Source of the DNA: Amycolatopsis australiensis
GTDB taxonomy: Bacteria; Actinomycetota; Actinomycetes; Mycobacteriales; Pseudonocardiaceae
Assembly: GCF_900119165.1 (NCBI RefSeq)
Contig: NZ_FPJG01000006.1
Location: forward strand, 5,332,001 to 5,396,000
Reading direction: 5' to 3'
Length of the DNA: 64,000 nucleotides
A model generated the notes under the pieces. It saw nothing but the letters and a program-made list of their open reading frames with translations, searched no databases and was not told where the DNA came from. Shown here piece by piece: positions 37,375 to 45,087 of the stretch. A program made the translations under genes and the position numbers. Within the stretch, counting starts at the first letter, position 1, and each line of letters starts with the position of its first letter.

Positions 37375-38592
37375 ATGACCGACTTCGACGTCCGCCCCGT
37401 GACCGACGACGAGCGCCGCAGCACGTTCGACCTGCTCGGCCGTTCGCTGCACGCCCAGCCCGTCAGCGACCAGGCCTGGTCGCGCTTCGGGAGCTCGTGG
37501 CCCGCGGCGCACAAGTTCGGCGCGTTCGACGGCGGCACCCCGATCGGGATCGCCAGCTCCTTCGACACGCGGATCGCCGTGCCCGGCGGCGGGACCGTGA
37601 CGCTCGGCGCGGTCGACGGTGTCGGCGTCCGGGCCGACCGGACGCGGCGCGGAGTGCTCACCGCGATGATGGCGGCACAGCTGGAAGACTTCGCCGCCCG
37701 CGGCATCCCGCTGGCTGCCCTGCACGCCAGCGAGCCGACGATCTACGGCCGGTTCGGCTACGGCTCGGCCGCGCTGGGCAAGACGCTGCGCGTGGCACGG
37801 CCCGCCGCCCGGCTCGACGAGCGCGTCGCGGCCGGCGGGGACGTCCGGATGCTCACGCCCGAGGAGGCCGTGGAAGCGGTTCCCGCGCTGTACGAGCGGA
37901 TCGGGCTGCACCGCGCCGGGATGATCGGCCGGCCGGCCGCGTGGTGGCCGAACATGCACGACCGGCACGCCGGTCCGCACGGCCGCCACATCACCGCCGT
38001 CCACAGTGGACCGGACGGGGACGACGGCTTCGTCGTCTACGACACGGTCGAGCGCCGGTCCTTCGACGCACCCGACGAGGGAGCGGTGCTCGACGTCCGT
38101 GACCTGCACGCCGCCGACCCGGTCGCGCGGGCCGCGCTGTGGCGGTTCCTGTTGTCGGTGGACCTGGTCTCCGGCGTGCGGGCCCGGCACCGCCCGGTCG
38201 ACGAGCCGCTGGCGCTGCTGCTGACCGACCACCGGCACGCGCGCACCTGCGAGGTCGAAGACGATCTGTGGTTGCGTCCGGTCGACGTCGCCGCCGCGCT
38301 GCGGGCCCGCACCTACCGCGCGGCCGACCCGGTGGTGCTGGCGGTGCGTGACCGGATGCTGCCGGCCAACACCGGGCACTACGAGGTCGGCCCCGGCGGT
38401 GCCCGCCGCACGGACGCGGCCGCGCATCTCGCCCTCGACGTCGACACGCTCGGGATGCTCTACCTCGGCCAGTGGAGCGCGACCGCGCTGGCCCAGGCCG
38501 GCCGGATCGAGGTCCACGACCCGGCCGCCCCGGACCGCGCGGACGAGCTGTTCACCACGGTCACCGCGCCGTGGTGCGGCACGCACTTCTAG
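37375..38592 (+). CDS. Eis-like GNAT N-acetyltransferase, second of a tandem pair
   Basis: 405 residues and clearly a paralogue of the preceding gene: MTDFDVRPVTDDERRSTF, DGVGVRADRTRRGVLTAMM, EPTIYGRFGYGSAALGKT, RFLLSVDLVSGV, and the terminal WCGTHF with the C-terminal Phe. The copies have diverged widely outside these motifs, which suggests an old duplication and different substrates. The last four bases overlap the convergent exonuclease gene. Confidence 0.88.
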   Translation: MTDFDVRPVTDDERRSTFDLLGRSLHAQPVSDQAWSRFGSSWPAAHKFGAFDGGTPIGIASSFDTRIAVPGGGTVTLGAVDGVGVRADRTRRGVLTAMMAAQLEDFAARGIPLAALHASEPTIYGRFGYGSAALGKTLRVARPAARLDERVAAGGDVRMLTPEEAVEAVPALYERIGLHRAGMIGRPAAWWPNMHDRHAGPHGRHITAVHSGPDGDDGFVVYDTVERRSFDAPDEGAVLDVRDLHAADPVARAALWRFLLSVDLVSGVRARHRPVDEPLALLLTDHRHARTCEVEDDLWLRPVDVAAALRARTYRAADPVVLAVRDRMLPANTGHYEVGPGGARRTDAAAHLALDVDTLGMLYLGQWSATALAQAGRIEVHDPAAPDRADELFTTVTAPWCGTHF

Positions 38593-39536
38593 GCGCCGGG
38601 CAGGGCCTTCAGCAGCCGCTCGACGGAGTTGCCGAGGTTCCACCGCTCGGCCAGCTCGGCCACACGTGCGGGGTCGGCGGGCGCCGTGGGCACGGTGTCG
38701 GGGCGGGACTGCTCGACGGGCGCGTCGACGGCGACCCGGACCACGGTCGGCGCGACGGCCAGGTAGCCGGCGGCCTCCGAAAGCCGCAGCCGCGTCTTGA
38801 GCGGGACGCGGGAGTCGCTGGCCGCGGACGCCGCCAGCAGCGCCTCGAGCGACCCGAACTGGGTGATCAGCTTGGCGGCGGTCTTCTCGCCGATCCCGGC
38901 GACGCCGGGCAGCCCGTCGGAGGGGTCGCCGCGCAGGGCCGCCATGTCCGCGTAGGCGGGACCGGCGGTTTCGCGGGGGAGCCCGTAGCGCTCGGCGATC
39001 TCGGCCGGGCCGAGCACCTCCGCCTTGGCCCAGCCCTTCCCGACGTAGACGACGGAGGCGGGCGTCGGCTCACTGCGCACCAGCTGGAACAGGTCGCGGT
39101 CGCCGGTGATCACCTCGACCGGATCGGTCTTCTCGCGGGTGGCCAGCGCGCCGATGACGTCGTCGGCCTCGTAGCCCGCCGCCTCCGCGGTGGCGAACCC
39201 GAACGCGGCCAGCAGGTCGAGGATGATCGGCACCTGCGGGGTGAGCGTGTCGGGCACCTCTTCGACGTCGGGGCTGCCACCGCCGGTCTCCTCGGCCACC
39301 CGGTGCGCCTTGTAGCTGGGCAGCAGGTCGGTGCGGAACTTCGGCCGCCAGTCGGCGTCGAGGCAGCAGACCAGGCGTGCGGGCCGCCGGTCGGTGAGGA
39401 TCCGCGCGATCGTGTCGGCGAACCCCCGCACGGCGTTGACCTGCGTCCCGTCGGCGGCGCGCATCGAGTCGGGCAGGGCGAAGAACGAGCGGAAGTACAG
39501 GCTCGCGGAGTCGAGCAGGGCAAGTGGTCCGGTCAC
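38589..39536 (-). CDS. 5'-3' exonuclease of the FEN/PolA-N type
   Basis: 315 residues from a GTG. Starts with LALLDSASLYFRSFFALP (first Asp), shows DADWRPKFRTDLLPSYKAHR, GYEADDVIGALA and VITGDRDLFQLV for the acidic metal-binding cluster, and DGLPGVAGIGEKTAAKLI as the helix-3-turn DNA grip. Stand-alone version of the PolI 5' nuclease domain, acting on flaps or RNA primers. Same place as Rv2090. Its start region borders a minisatellite. Confidence 0.93.
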   Translation of the reverse strand: MTGPLALLDSASLYFRSFFALPDSMRAADGTQVNAVRGFADTIARILTDRRPARLVCCLDADWRPKFRTDLLPSYKAHRVAEETGGGSPDVEEVPDTLTPQVPIILDLLAAFGFATAEAAGYEADDVIGALATREKTDPVEVITGDRDLFQLVRSEPTPASVVYVGKGWAKAEVLGPAEIAERYGLPRETAGPAYADMAALRGDPSDGLPGVAGIGEKTAAKLITQFGSLEALLAASAASDSRVPLKTRLRLSEAAGYLAVAPTVVRVAVDAPVEQSRPDTVPTAPADPARVAELAERWNLGNSVERLLKALPGA

Positions 39537-39880
39537 CCGCACAGCCTGCCACGCCGGGCTGCCGGTGCGGGGCAAGCCACGCACCCTCGGGCACGCCGGG
39601 AGAGGGGCGGGCGCGCTGCCGGAACCGGCGGGGAGTGTGGCCGGGGGCCTCGTGGGTGGCGGCCCGGCCGTGGTCGGGTCGGCAGCCGCGGGCCGGTGAG
39701 TGGCAGCCGGCCCTGCCGGTCAGGCGGCACCGGAGACGGCCGGGTGGCGGCCGGCCGTGGCCGGTCGGGTAGTGGGGGAGGTGGCGGGGCGGTCCCGAGG
39801 TGTGGCTGCCCGCCCTGGCCGGTCGCGCGGCGGGGGAGTGGCCGGGTGAGCCCGGGCGGCTGCCCGGCGCTGGCCGGGCA

Positions 39881-40216
39881 GCGCGGGAGATGGCCGGGCG
39901 GCGCCGGTGGGTGGCGGCCGGCCGGGCAGCGCGGGAGATGGCCGGGCGGCGCCGGTGGGTGGCGGCCGGCCGGGCAGCGCGGGAGATGGCCGGGCGGCGC
40001 CGGTGGGTGGCGGCCGGCCGGGCAGCGCGGGAGATGGCCGGGCGGCGCCGGTGGGTGGCGGCCGGCCGGGCAGCGCGGGAGATGGCCGGGCGGCGCCGGT
40101 GGGTGGCGGCCGGCCGGGCAGCGCGGGAGATGGCCGGGCGGCGCCGGTGGGTGGCGGCCGGCCGGGCAGCGCGGGAGATGGCCGGGCGGCGCCGGTGGGT
40201 GGCGGCCGGCCGGGCA
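39881..40216. repeat. 48-bp minisatellite, seven exact copies plus a partial one
   Basis: Unit starts GCGCGGGAGATGGCCGGGCG and repeats every 48 bp from 39881; the seven full copies look identical by eye and an eighth begins at 40217 before diverging. No spacers, so not CRISPR. Since 48 is a multiple of three and the unit has no A/T-rich stops, several frames stay open on both strands, for example MAGRRRWVAAGRAARE on the plus strand, but none looks like a protein. Confidence 0.9.
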
Positions 40217-40340
40217 GCGCGGGAGATGGCCGGATGGTCCCGGGCCGGCCGGCCAGGGAGAACCCACGGTGGCAGGGGAGTGCGTCACCCGGCCCGGCAT
40301 GTCGTGGGCCCGGGCGAGCCGGTCACCGTGGGGCGCGGAC

Positions 40341-40353
40341 TAGGCTCGGCCTC
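40341..40353 (+). promoter_or_regulatory. -10 hexamer for a leaderless pepE transcript
   Basis: TAGGCT (40341-40346), seven bases, ATG at 40354. It fixes the start codon despite the long open frame coming from the minisatellite. Confidence 0.55.
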
Positions 40354-41496
40354 ATGTCGCGCCGTTCCCTCCACACGCCCGCCCCCGACGCCGCCGCTCT
40401 TCGTGCTCGCCTCGACCGGGCCCGCTCCGCCGCGGCCGCCGCGGACACCGATGCCCTGCTCATCGCGCCCGGCTCCGACCTGCGGTACCTGCTCGGCCAG
40501 GCCGGTGGCTCGTTCGAGCGGCTCACCACCCTCGTCGTCCCGGCCGACGGTGTGCCGGCGCTGGTCGTGCCCAAGCTGGAGGCGCCCGGCTACGCCGACG
40601 TCCCCACCGGCGACCTCGGCATCGAGCTGCTCACCTGGGTGGACGGCGAAGACCCCTACAAGCTCGTCGCGGACCGGCTCGGCAAGCCCGGCCGCGTCGC
40701 GGTCAGCGACTTCACCCCGGCCCTGCACGTGCTGGCCCTGCGTGCCGCGCTCGGTGACGCCGAGCAGACCCTCGCCGGCCCGGTCGTGCGGGAGCTGCGG
40801 ATGCGCAAGGACGCCGCGGAGATCGCGTCGCTGCGCGAGGCCGGTGCGGCCATCGACCGGGTGCACGCCCGGGTCCACGAGTGGCTGCGCCCCGGGCGCA
40901 CCGAGGCCGAGGTCGGCGCCGACATCGCCGCGGCCATCGTCGAGGAGGGCCACGAGCGGGCCGACTTCGTGATCGTCGGCTCGGGCCCGAACGGCGCCAG
41001 CCCGCACCACGACGTCTCCGGCCGCGTCATCGAGAAGGGTGACGTCGTGGTCGTCGACATCGGTGGTCCGCTGCCGGCCGGCTACAACTCCGACTCCACC
41101 CGCACCTACGCGGTCGGCACCCCGCGCGACGCCGACGTGGCCGAGACGTACGCGGTCCTGCAGCGCGCCCAGGCCGCCGCCGTGGCCGCGGTCAAGCCGG
41201 GCGTCACGGCCGAGCAGGTGGACGCCGCCGCGCGGGACGTCATCGCCGAGGCCGGGTACGGCGAGTACTTCATCCACCGCACCGGCCACGGCATCGGCCT
41301 GGACGTGCACGAGGAGCCGTACATCATCGCCGGGAACGCATTGCCGCTGGAGCCGGGCATGGCCTTCAGCGTGGAGCCGGGCATCTACCAGCCGGGCCGG
41401 TGGGGCGCCCGGATCGAGGACATCGTCGTCGTCACCGAAGACGGGGTCGAGTCCGTCAACAACCAGCCGCACGAGCTCGTCGTGCTGGACGCATGA
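40354..41496 (+). CDS. pepE: Xaa-Pro dipeptidase/aminopeptidase P-family metallopeptidase
   Basis: 380 residues, creatinase N-domain followed by a pita-bread M24 domain. Metal ligands: Asp in VVVVDIGGPLPAGYNSDSTR (two Asp), His in FIHRTGHGIGLDVHEEP, Glu in FSVEPGIY and ARIEDIVVVTED. Probably removes N-terminal residues before proline in the cytoplasm. Same place as Rv2089c (pepE). The stop overlaps the next ATG (ATGA). Confidence 0.93.
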   Translation: MSRRSLHTPAPDAAALRARLDRARSAAAAADTDALLIAPGSDLRYLLGQAGGSFERLTTLVVPADGVPALVVPKLEAPGYADVPTGDLGIELLTWVDGEDPYKLVADRLGKPGRVAVSDFTPALHVLALRAALGDAEQTLAGPVVRELRMRKDAAEIASLREAGAAIDRVHARVHEWLRPGRTEAEVGADIAAAIVEEGHERADFVIVGSGPNGASPHHDVSGRVIEKGDVVVVDIGGPLPAGYNSDSTRTYAVGTPRDADVAETYAVLQRAQAAAVAAVKPGVTAEQVDAAARDVIAEAGYGEYFIHRTGHGIGLDVHEEPYIIAGNALPLEPGMAFSVEPGIYQPGRWGARIEDIVVVTEDGVESVNNQPHELVVLDA

Positions 41497-41948
41497 CGGC
41501 CGGTGGCCTGGAGCCGCTCGACCAGGCGATCGTCCAGGAGCTGGCGGCCGACGGGCGGCGCAGCTTCACCGACCTCGCCGAGCGCGTCGGGCTGTCGGTG
41601 TCGGCGGTGCACCAGCGGGTGCGCCGCCTCGAGCAACGCGGGGTCATCCTCGGCTACACCGCGCGGCTCGACGGCGAGCAGATCGGCCTGCCGCTGACGG
41701 CACTGATCTCGCTGACGCCGAACGACCCGGCCGCGCCGGACGACTACCCGCAGCGGATCCAGCACATCAAGGAGATCGAGTCCTGCTACTCGGTGGCCGG
41801 CGACGAGTCCTACATCCTGCTGGTGCGCGTCGCCTCGCCGCTGGCCCTGGAGGACCTGCTGCGCCGGATCCGGGAGGCCGCGAAGGTGTCGACGAGGACC
41901 ACAGTGGTGCTCTCTACGCCGTTTGAGGGACGTTCACCGACGTTCTGA
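41493..41948 (+). CDS. Lrp/AsnC-family regulator
   Basis: 151 residues. Helix-turn-helix LDQAIVQELAADGRRSFTDL then VGLSVSAVHQRVRRLEQRGV, and a C-terminal RAM domain (GLPLTALISL, SCYSVAGDESYILLVRV) that binds amino acids. Coupled to the dipeptidase by a four-base overlap, so it may sense products of peptide breakdown and control the pair. Confidence 0.92.
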   Translation: MTAGGLEPLDQAIVQELAADGRRSFTDLAERVGLSVSAVHQRVRRLEQRGVILGYTARLDGEQIGLPLTALISLTPNDPAAPDDYPQRIQHIKEIESCYSVAGDESYILLVRVASPLALEDLLRRIREAAKVSTRTTVVLSTPFEGRSPTF

Positions 41949-41981
41949 CGCCGGCCCGCCGCCCGGCGGCCGGGGCGCTGG

Positions 41982-41994
41982 TACGGTAAAAGGT
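41982..41994 (+). promoter_or_regulatory. -10 hexamer for the toxin-antitoxin operon
   Basis: TACGGT (41982-41987), seven bases, ATG at 41995. A likely leaderless transcript; AGGT before the ATG is a weak ribosome site at best. Confidence 0.5.
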
Positions 41995-42219
41995 ATGGCA
42001 ACACGTAAGGTGACTCTTTCGCTGGACAGCGGCGCCCTGGAATTCGCCGAGCGCGCCGCGAAAGCACACGGGATCTCGGTCTCGTCCTGGCTGTCGAAGG
42101 CGGCCCGGCGCGAGGCGGTGCGCACCGGCTACACCCCGCAGAAGCCGGACCCGGCCGCCGCGGAATCGGACGAGGCCGAGCGCAGCGCGGCGGAAAAGGA
42201 TCTGCGTGCGCAGGGGTGA
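41995..42219 (+). CDS. antitoxin-like protein with ribbon-helix-helix-type N-terminus
   Basis: 74 residues. RKVTLSLDSGALEFAERAAKAHGISVSSWLSKAARREA has the strand-helix-helix pattern of RHH DNA-binding antitoxins; the C-terminal part (PDPAAAESDEAERSAAEKDL) is charged and probably disordered until it wraps the toxin. The toxin gene overlaps its 3' end by 14 bp. It would repress its own operon. Confidence 0.75.
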   Translation: MATRKVTLSLDSGALEFAERAAKAHGISVSSWLSKAARREAVRTGYTPQKPDPAAAESDEAERSAAEKDLRAQG

Positions 42220-42505
42220 AGTCTGGACGTACCACCCCCCGACCGAACCGGCCCGGCAGCGCACGGTCGTCCTGCTGTCCTCGGACGGGGTGAACGAGTC
42301 CGAGCGGCCCTGGCTGCTCGGTACCGAACTGCTCGACCGCGACCCGATGGACATCCTCGGCGTGGCGATCGACGCCCGCTACTGGGTGTCGACGCTCAAC
42401 CTGACCCGGCTCTACCGCCCCTGGTTCGACGAGCGCGTAGCGGAAATCGACCAGGACGTCCAGGAGCGCATCGACATCGCGCTCCGGGCGGCCCTCGACC
42501 TCTGA
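42206..42505 (+). CDS. MazF/PemK-like toxin (putative endoribonuclease)
   Basis: 99 residues from a GTG inside the antitoxin gene. MRRGEVWTYHPP and RQRTVVLLSSDGVNESERPW resemble the RRGEIW and RPVLIVS opening of PemK/MazF; the middle (ILGVAIDARYWVSTLNLTRL) matches strand pairs of that fold. Catalytic residues cannot be assigned with certainty, so the toxin role rests on fold pattern, size and the operon. Directly behind its stop codon is palindrome copy 4. Confidence 0.65.
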   Translation: MRRGEVWTYHPPTEPARQRTVVLLSSDGVNESERPWLLGTELLDRDPMDILGVAIDARYWVSTLNLTRLYRPWFDERVAEIDQDVQERIDIALRAALDL

Positions 42506-42507
42506 CT

Positions 42508-42523
42508 GTATAACGACCTATAC
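42508..42523 (+). repeat. intergenic palindrome, copy 4 (GTATAACGACCTATAC)
   Basis: Fourth copy, two bases after the toxin stop codon and before the convergent SGNH gene end. The flanks CT and AG extend it to CTGTATAACGACCTATACAG. The flank change relative to copy 3 keeps pairing. Confidence 0.75.
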
Positions 42524-42587
42524 AGCGGGGTTAGTTCGAAAAACAGTTGCTGCACAAACAAAACCAGCTCAGAAGCAGGAGGGGCGA

Positions 42588-43667
42588 TCAGCGGGCGACG
42601 ACTTCCGGGGCCGCGTGGAGCTTGCCGTCCGCGCCCGCCAGGCAGGAGGCGTTTCCGTCGCGGGTCGCGATGAACTCCGTCAGGCAGTTCGCGATCGCCG
42701 TGTGGCCGGCCGCGTTGGGGTGGAACGACTCCTGCAGCGCGTGACCCGCCCGGTCGGCCTGGCTGAGGTCGGCCAGCTGCAGCGTCAGCCGCGTGAACCA
42801 CTCCGTCGCCGGGTTGGCGCCGCCGCTGCACGCCTCGTGCTTCACGCCTGCCTTCGCCAGGTCCAGGAACCGGGCGCCGGTCTGCTGCGCGGCCGCCTTG
42901 AGGCCGGCGGACAGGACACCGATGCCGGTCTGTGAGATCCAGCGCAGGTCTTCCACGCGGAACGGGCAGCCGTTGAGGGTGCGCAGGTCCTCCGGGAGGT
43001 CCGGGCCGATCGGGGCGGCGTAGGACTGCAGGATCAGCTGGTAGTCGGCGGGCACGTAGCCGGCCTGGGCCAGGACCTTCTTCACGTCCGAGACGGCGGC
43101 CGCCACCTTCGGCACCATGGCGTCCACTTTGGACTGCCAGGTTTGCTTCAGCGCTTCGCTGCAGGACGGGCCGCCGGCGTTGAACCACGCCTTGAAGCAC
43201 TCGGTCACCTGGGTGGAGAACTTCGGCTCGTCGTTGGCGCCCACCGCGATCACGACCACGGCGACCCGGTGGTCTTTCACGAGCGCGGCCAGCTGCTGCG
43301 CCTGCGAAGGTTCGGTCCACTGCTTGACGTCGCCGAGCGCTACCTGTTCGGCGGGCGCGCCGGAGCAGCCGAGGTTGACGTGGGCGGTGATGCCGGGGAC
43401 GGCGATCTTCTCGACGAAGGCGTTGGGCGAGCGGTGGCACCAGTTGCCGCCCTGTCCGTTGGTGGCGGGGGTGTACTGGCCGGCGCCTTCGCCGGAGACG
43501 GTGCTGTCGCCCATCGCGACGACGGTGAGGGGGCCGGTGCCGGGTGGGCCTTGCCGGGGTTGGGGGTGTCCGGGCCGGCTTTCGGAGCCGAAGAAGACGA
43601 AGAACCCGGCCAGTACGGCCACGCAGGCGAGGACCAGTGCCCCCCAGTACCACTTGAGACGTCGCAT
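42588..43667 (-). CDS. secreted or membrane-anchored SGNH/GDSL hydrolase
   Basis: 359 residues. An N-terminal membrane segment (WGALVLACVAVLAGFFVFFG), then block I VVAMGDSTVSGEGAG with the nucleophile Ser, Gly in LGCSGAPAEQV, block III VIAVGANDEPKF and block V SFHPNAAGH with the catalytic His. Six cysteines suggest disulfides outside the cell. Likely a lipase or polysaccharide esterase. The substrate is unknown. Confidence 0.87.
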   Translation of the reverse strand: MRRLKWYWGALVLACVAVLAGFFVFFGSESRPGHPQPRQGPPGTGPLTVVAMGDSTVSGEGAGQYTPATNGQGGNWCHRSPNAFVEKIAVPGITAHVNLGCSGAPAEQVALGDVKQWTEPSQAQQLAALVKDHRVAVVVIAVGANDEPKFSTQVTECFKAWFNAGGPSCSEALKQTWQSKVDAMVPKVAAAVSDVKKVLAQAGYVPADYQLILQSYAAPIGPDLPEDLRTLNGCPFRVEDLRWISQTGIGVLSAGLKAAAQQTGARFLDLAKAGVKHEACSGGANPATEWFTRLTLQLADLSQADRAGHALQESFHPNAAGHTAIANCLTEFIATRDGNASCLAGADGKLHAAPEVVAR

Positions 43668-43707
43668 CGCCGTCGATTCTACGGACAGGCCGGGAGTGCG
43701 GTGCCGG

Positions 43708-44892
43708 TCACGCCGACCGCGCGACGGCCGGGTGGGGAACCAGTTCGACGGGCAGTTCGCGGACGCCGAAGATCATGGGGGACGGGTAGCCGACCTGGAT
43801 GCCGTCGCGGACGCGGATTTCGGCGAAGCGGTCGAGGAGGAGGTCGAACACGACGCGGCCTTCGAGGCGGGCGAGCGGTGCGCCGAGGCAGAAGTGGACG
43901 CCGCCGCCGAAGGCGAGGTGGGCTTCGCGGCGTGGGCGCGGGTCGAACGCGGTGGGGTCGGTGTAGTGACGTGGGTCGCGGTTGGCGCCGAGCAGCCACG
44001 GAGTGACCATGGAGCGGGCGGGGATCGCGACGCCGCCGAGTTCGACGTCGGTGGTGGTGATGCGCAGCAGCCGCATGATCGGGGGGCGGTGGCGGAGGAC
44101 TTCTTCGAGCAGGCCGGGCAGGAGTGCGCGGTCGCGGCGGACGGCGGTTTCGGCGGCGGGGAATTCGTGCAGGGAAAGCACGGTGTTGCCGAGCATCATG
44201 GTGGTGGTGATGTGGCCGGCGGCGAGCAGGAGTGAGGCGAAGTTGAGGACTTCGTGGTCGGCGAGGCGTTCGCCGTCGACTTCGGCGTGGGCGAGTGCGC
44301 TGAAGAGGTCGTTTTCGGGGTTTCGGCGGCGTTGGCCGAGCAGGTCGGCGAGGTAGGTCTCCATCACGTCGGTGAGTGAGGTGCCGTCTTCGCGGGGGCC
44401 GCCGCCGCTGAGGAGGGCGTCGGCCCAGCTGCGGTAGAGGGTGCGGTCTTCGGGTGGGATGCCGATCAGTTCGCCGATGACGACGACCGGGAGTGCGTAG
44501 GCGAGGTCGCGGATGAGGTCGGGGGCGTCGTGTTCGGCCATCGCGGTGATCAGGGTGTCGGCGGCGGTGACGATGCGTGGTTCGAGGTCGGCGACGACTT
44601 TGGGGGTGAAGGCCTTGCTGACGAGCTTGCGGAGGCGGTGGTGGACGGGCGGGTCGACGGCGGCCATGTTGCCGCGGACGGCTTCGGCGGTGTCCGGGAG
44701 CAGGAGTCCGGGGTCGGAGGAGAATGTCCGGTGATCGGTGAAGATGCGGTGGACGTCGGCGTGGCGGAATACGTGCCAGGTGCCGTCTTCGTCGACGGTG
44801 ACGGGATTGTTCTCGCGCATCCGGTCGACCCAGGCGAAGAGGGCCGATCCGCCGTCTGCCAGGGATGGTGGGCGGGCTTCGGGCGAGGTCAT
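43708..44892 (-). CDS. cytochrome P450
   Basis: 394 residues, soluble bacterial P450. I-helix LLLAAGHITTTMMLGNTVL (AGHIT in place of the usual AGxDT; the acid of the proton relay is missing), K-helix EEVLRHRP, and heme loop FGGGVHFCLGAPLARLEG with Cys about 335. Its leader is AT-richer than the surroundings and carries a perfect palindrome. No ferredoxin gene is adjacent. It may belong with the LysR/SDR genes next to it; the substrate is unknown. Confidence 0.92.
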   Translation of the reverse strand: MTSPEARPPSLADGGSALFAWVDRMRENNPVTVDEDGTWHVFRHADVHRIFTDHRTFSSDPGLLLPDTAEAVRGNMAAVDPPVHHRLRKLVSKAFTPKVVADLEPRIVTAADTLITAMAEHDAPDLIRDLAYALPVVVIGELIGIPPEDRTLYRSWADALLSGGGPREDGTSLTDVMETYLADLLGQRRRNPENDLFSALAHAEVDGERLADHEVLNFASLLLAAGHITTTMMLGNTVLSLHEFPAAETAVRRDRALLPGLLEEVLRHRPPIMRLLRITTTDVELGGVAIPARSMVTPWLLGANRDPRHYTDPTAFDPRPRREAHLAFGGGVHFCLGAPLARLEGRVVFDLLLDRFAEIRVRDGIQVGYPSPMIFGVRELPVELVPHPAVARSA

Positions 44893-44930
44893 CCCGCGGC
44901 TCCTTTGCTGGAATGGATTGCCGGAACTGT

Positions 44931-44946
44931 TTTTCCGGCCGGAAAA
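44931..44946. promoter_or_regulatory. perfect palindrome TTTTCCGGCCGGAAAA in the P450 leader
   Basis: A 16-bp exact dyad, 39 bp before the P450 start and just downstream of its predicted start point, inside an AT-rich stretch. Position fits a repressor operator. Confidence 0.55.
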
Positions 44947-44968
44947 GAATGGTTAGTTTACTTTGCAC

Positions 44969-44998
44969 AGGCTATGGTCGGTGTCGGTTGGTTGTCAA
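44969..44998 (-). promoter_or_regulatory. predicted promoter of the P450 gene
   Basis: On the minus strand TTGACA (44998-44993), 18 bases, TAGCCT (44974-44969). The -35 is the full consensus. It predicts a leader of about 70 nt that contains the palindrome at 44931. The 195-bp gap (44893-45087) has no gene; GGTTG/CAACC half-sites recur around 44985-45050. Confidence 0.55.
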
Positions 44999-45087
44999 CA
45001 AGAAAAGGGGGTGCGGGTTCGTCAACCAAATGCGCTTCTGGATCAACTTCGGTTGTGAATGCGCCGGAACCGGGCATCGCGCGGGGT

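Larger units (their letters stand above)
39537..40353. other. 817-bp non-coding region between divergent exonuclease and PepE genes
   Basis: No gene is supported here. The left part (39560-39870) has degenerate GGCCGG/GGTGGCGGCC words that look like decayed copies of the 48-bp unit; the right part holds the exact tandem array. The promoter of PepE is at its right edge. Confidence 0.65.

Noticed and set aside
38152..38175. Second RecA-NDp motif starting TTGTCGGTG
   Set aside because: The first part is present but inside a coding region, and no TANNNT follows at eight bases. The same holds for the TTGTCGGTG near 34199.
39881..40233. CRISPR array
   Set aside because: Units are directly adjacent and identical with no spacers, and no cas genes are nearby.
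39800..40972. Repeat-containing open frames through the minisatellite, as a repeat protein
   Set aside because: All frames are open because the unit is 48 bp and has no stop words. The peptides (MAGRRRWVAAGRAARE and the minus-strand Pro/His version) look unlike any repeat protein, and one frame runs into pepE out of phase.
42206..42505. Calling palindrome copy 4 the operator of the toxin-antitoxin operon
   Set aside because: It lies at the 3' end of the operon, far from its predicted promoter at 41982, so autoregulation through it is unlikely.
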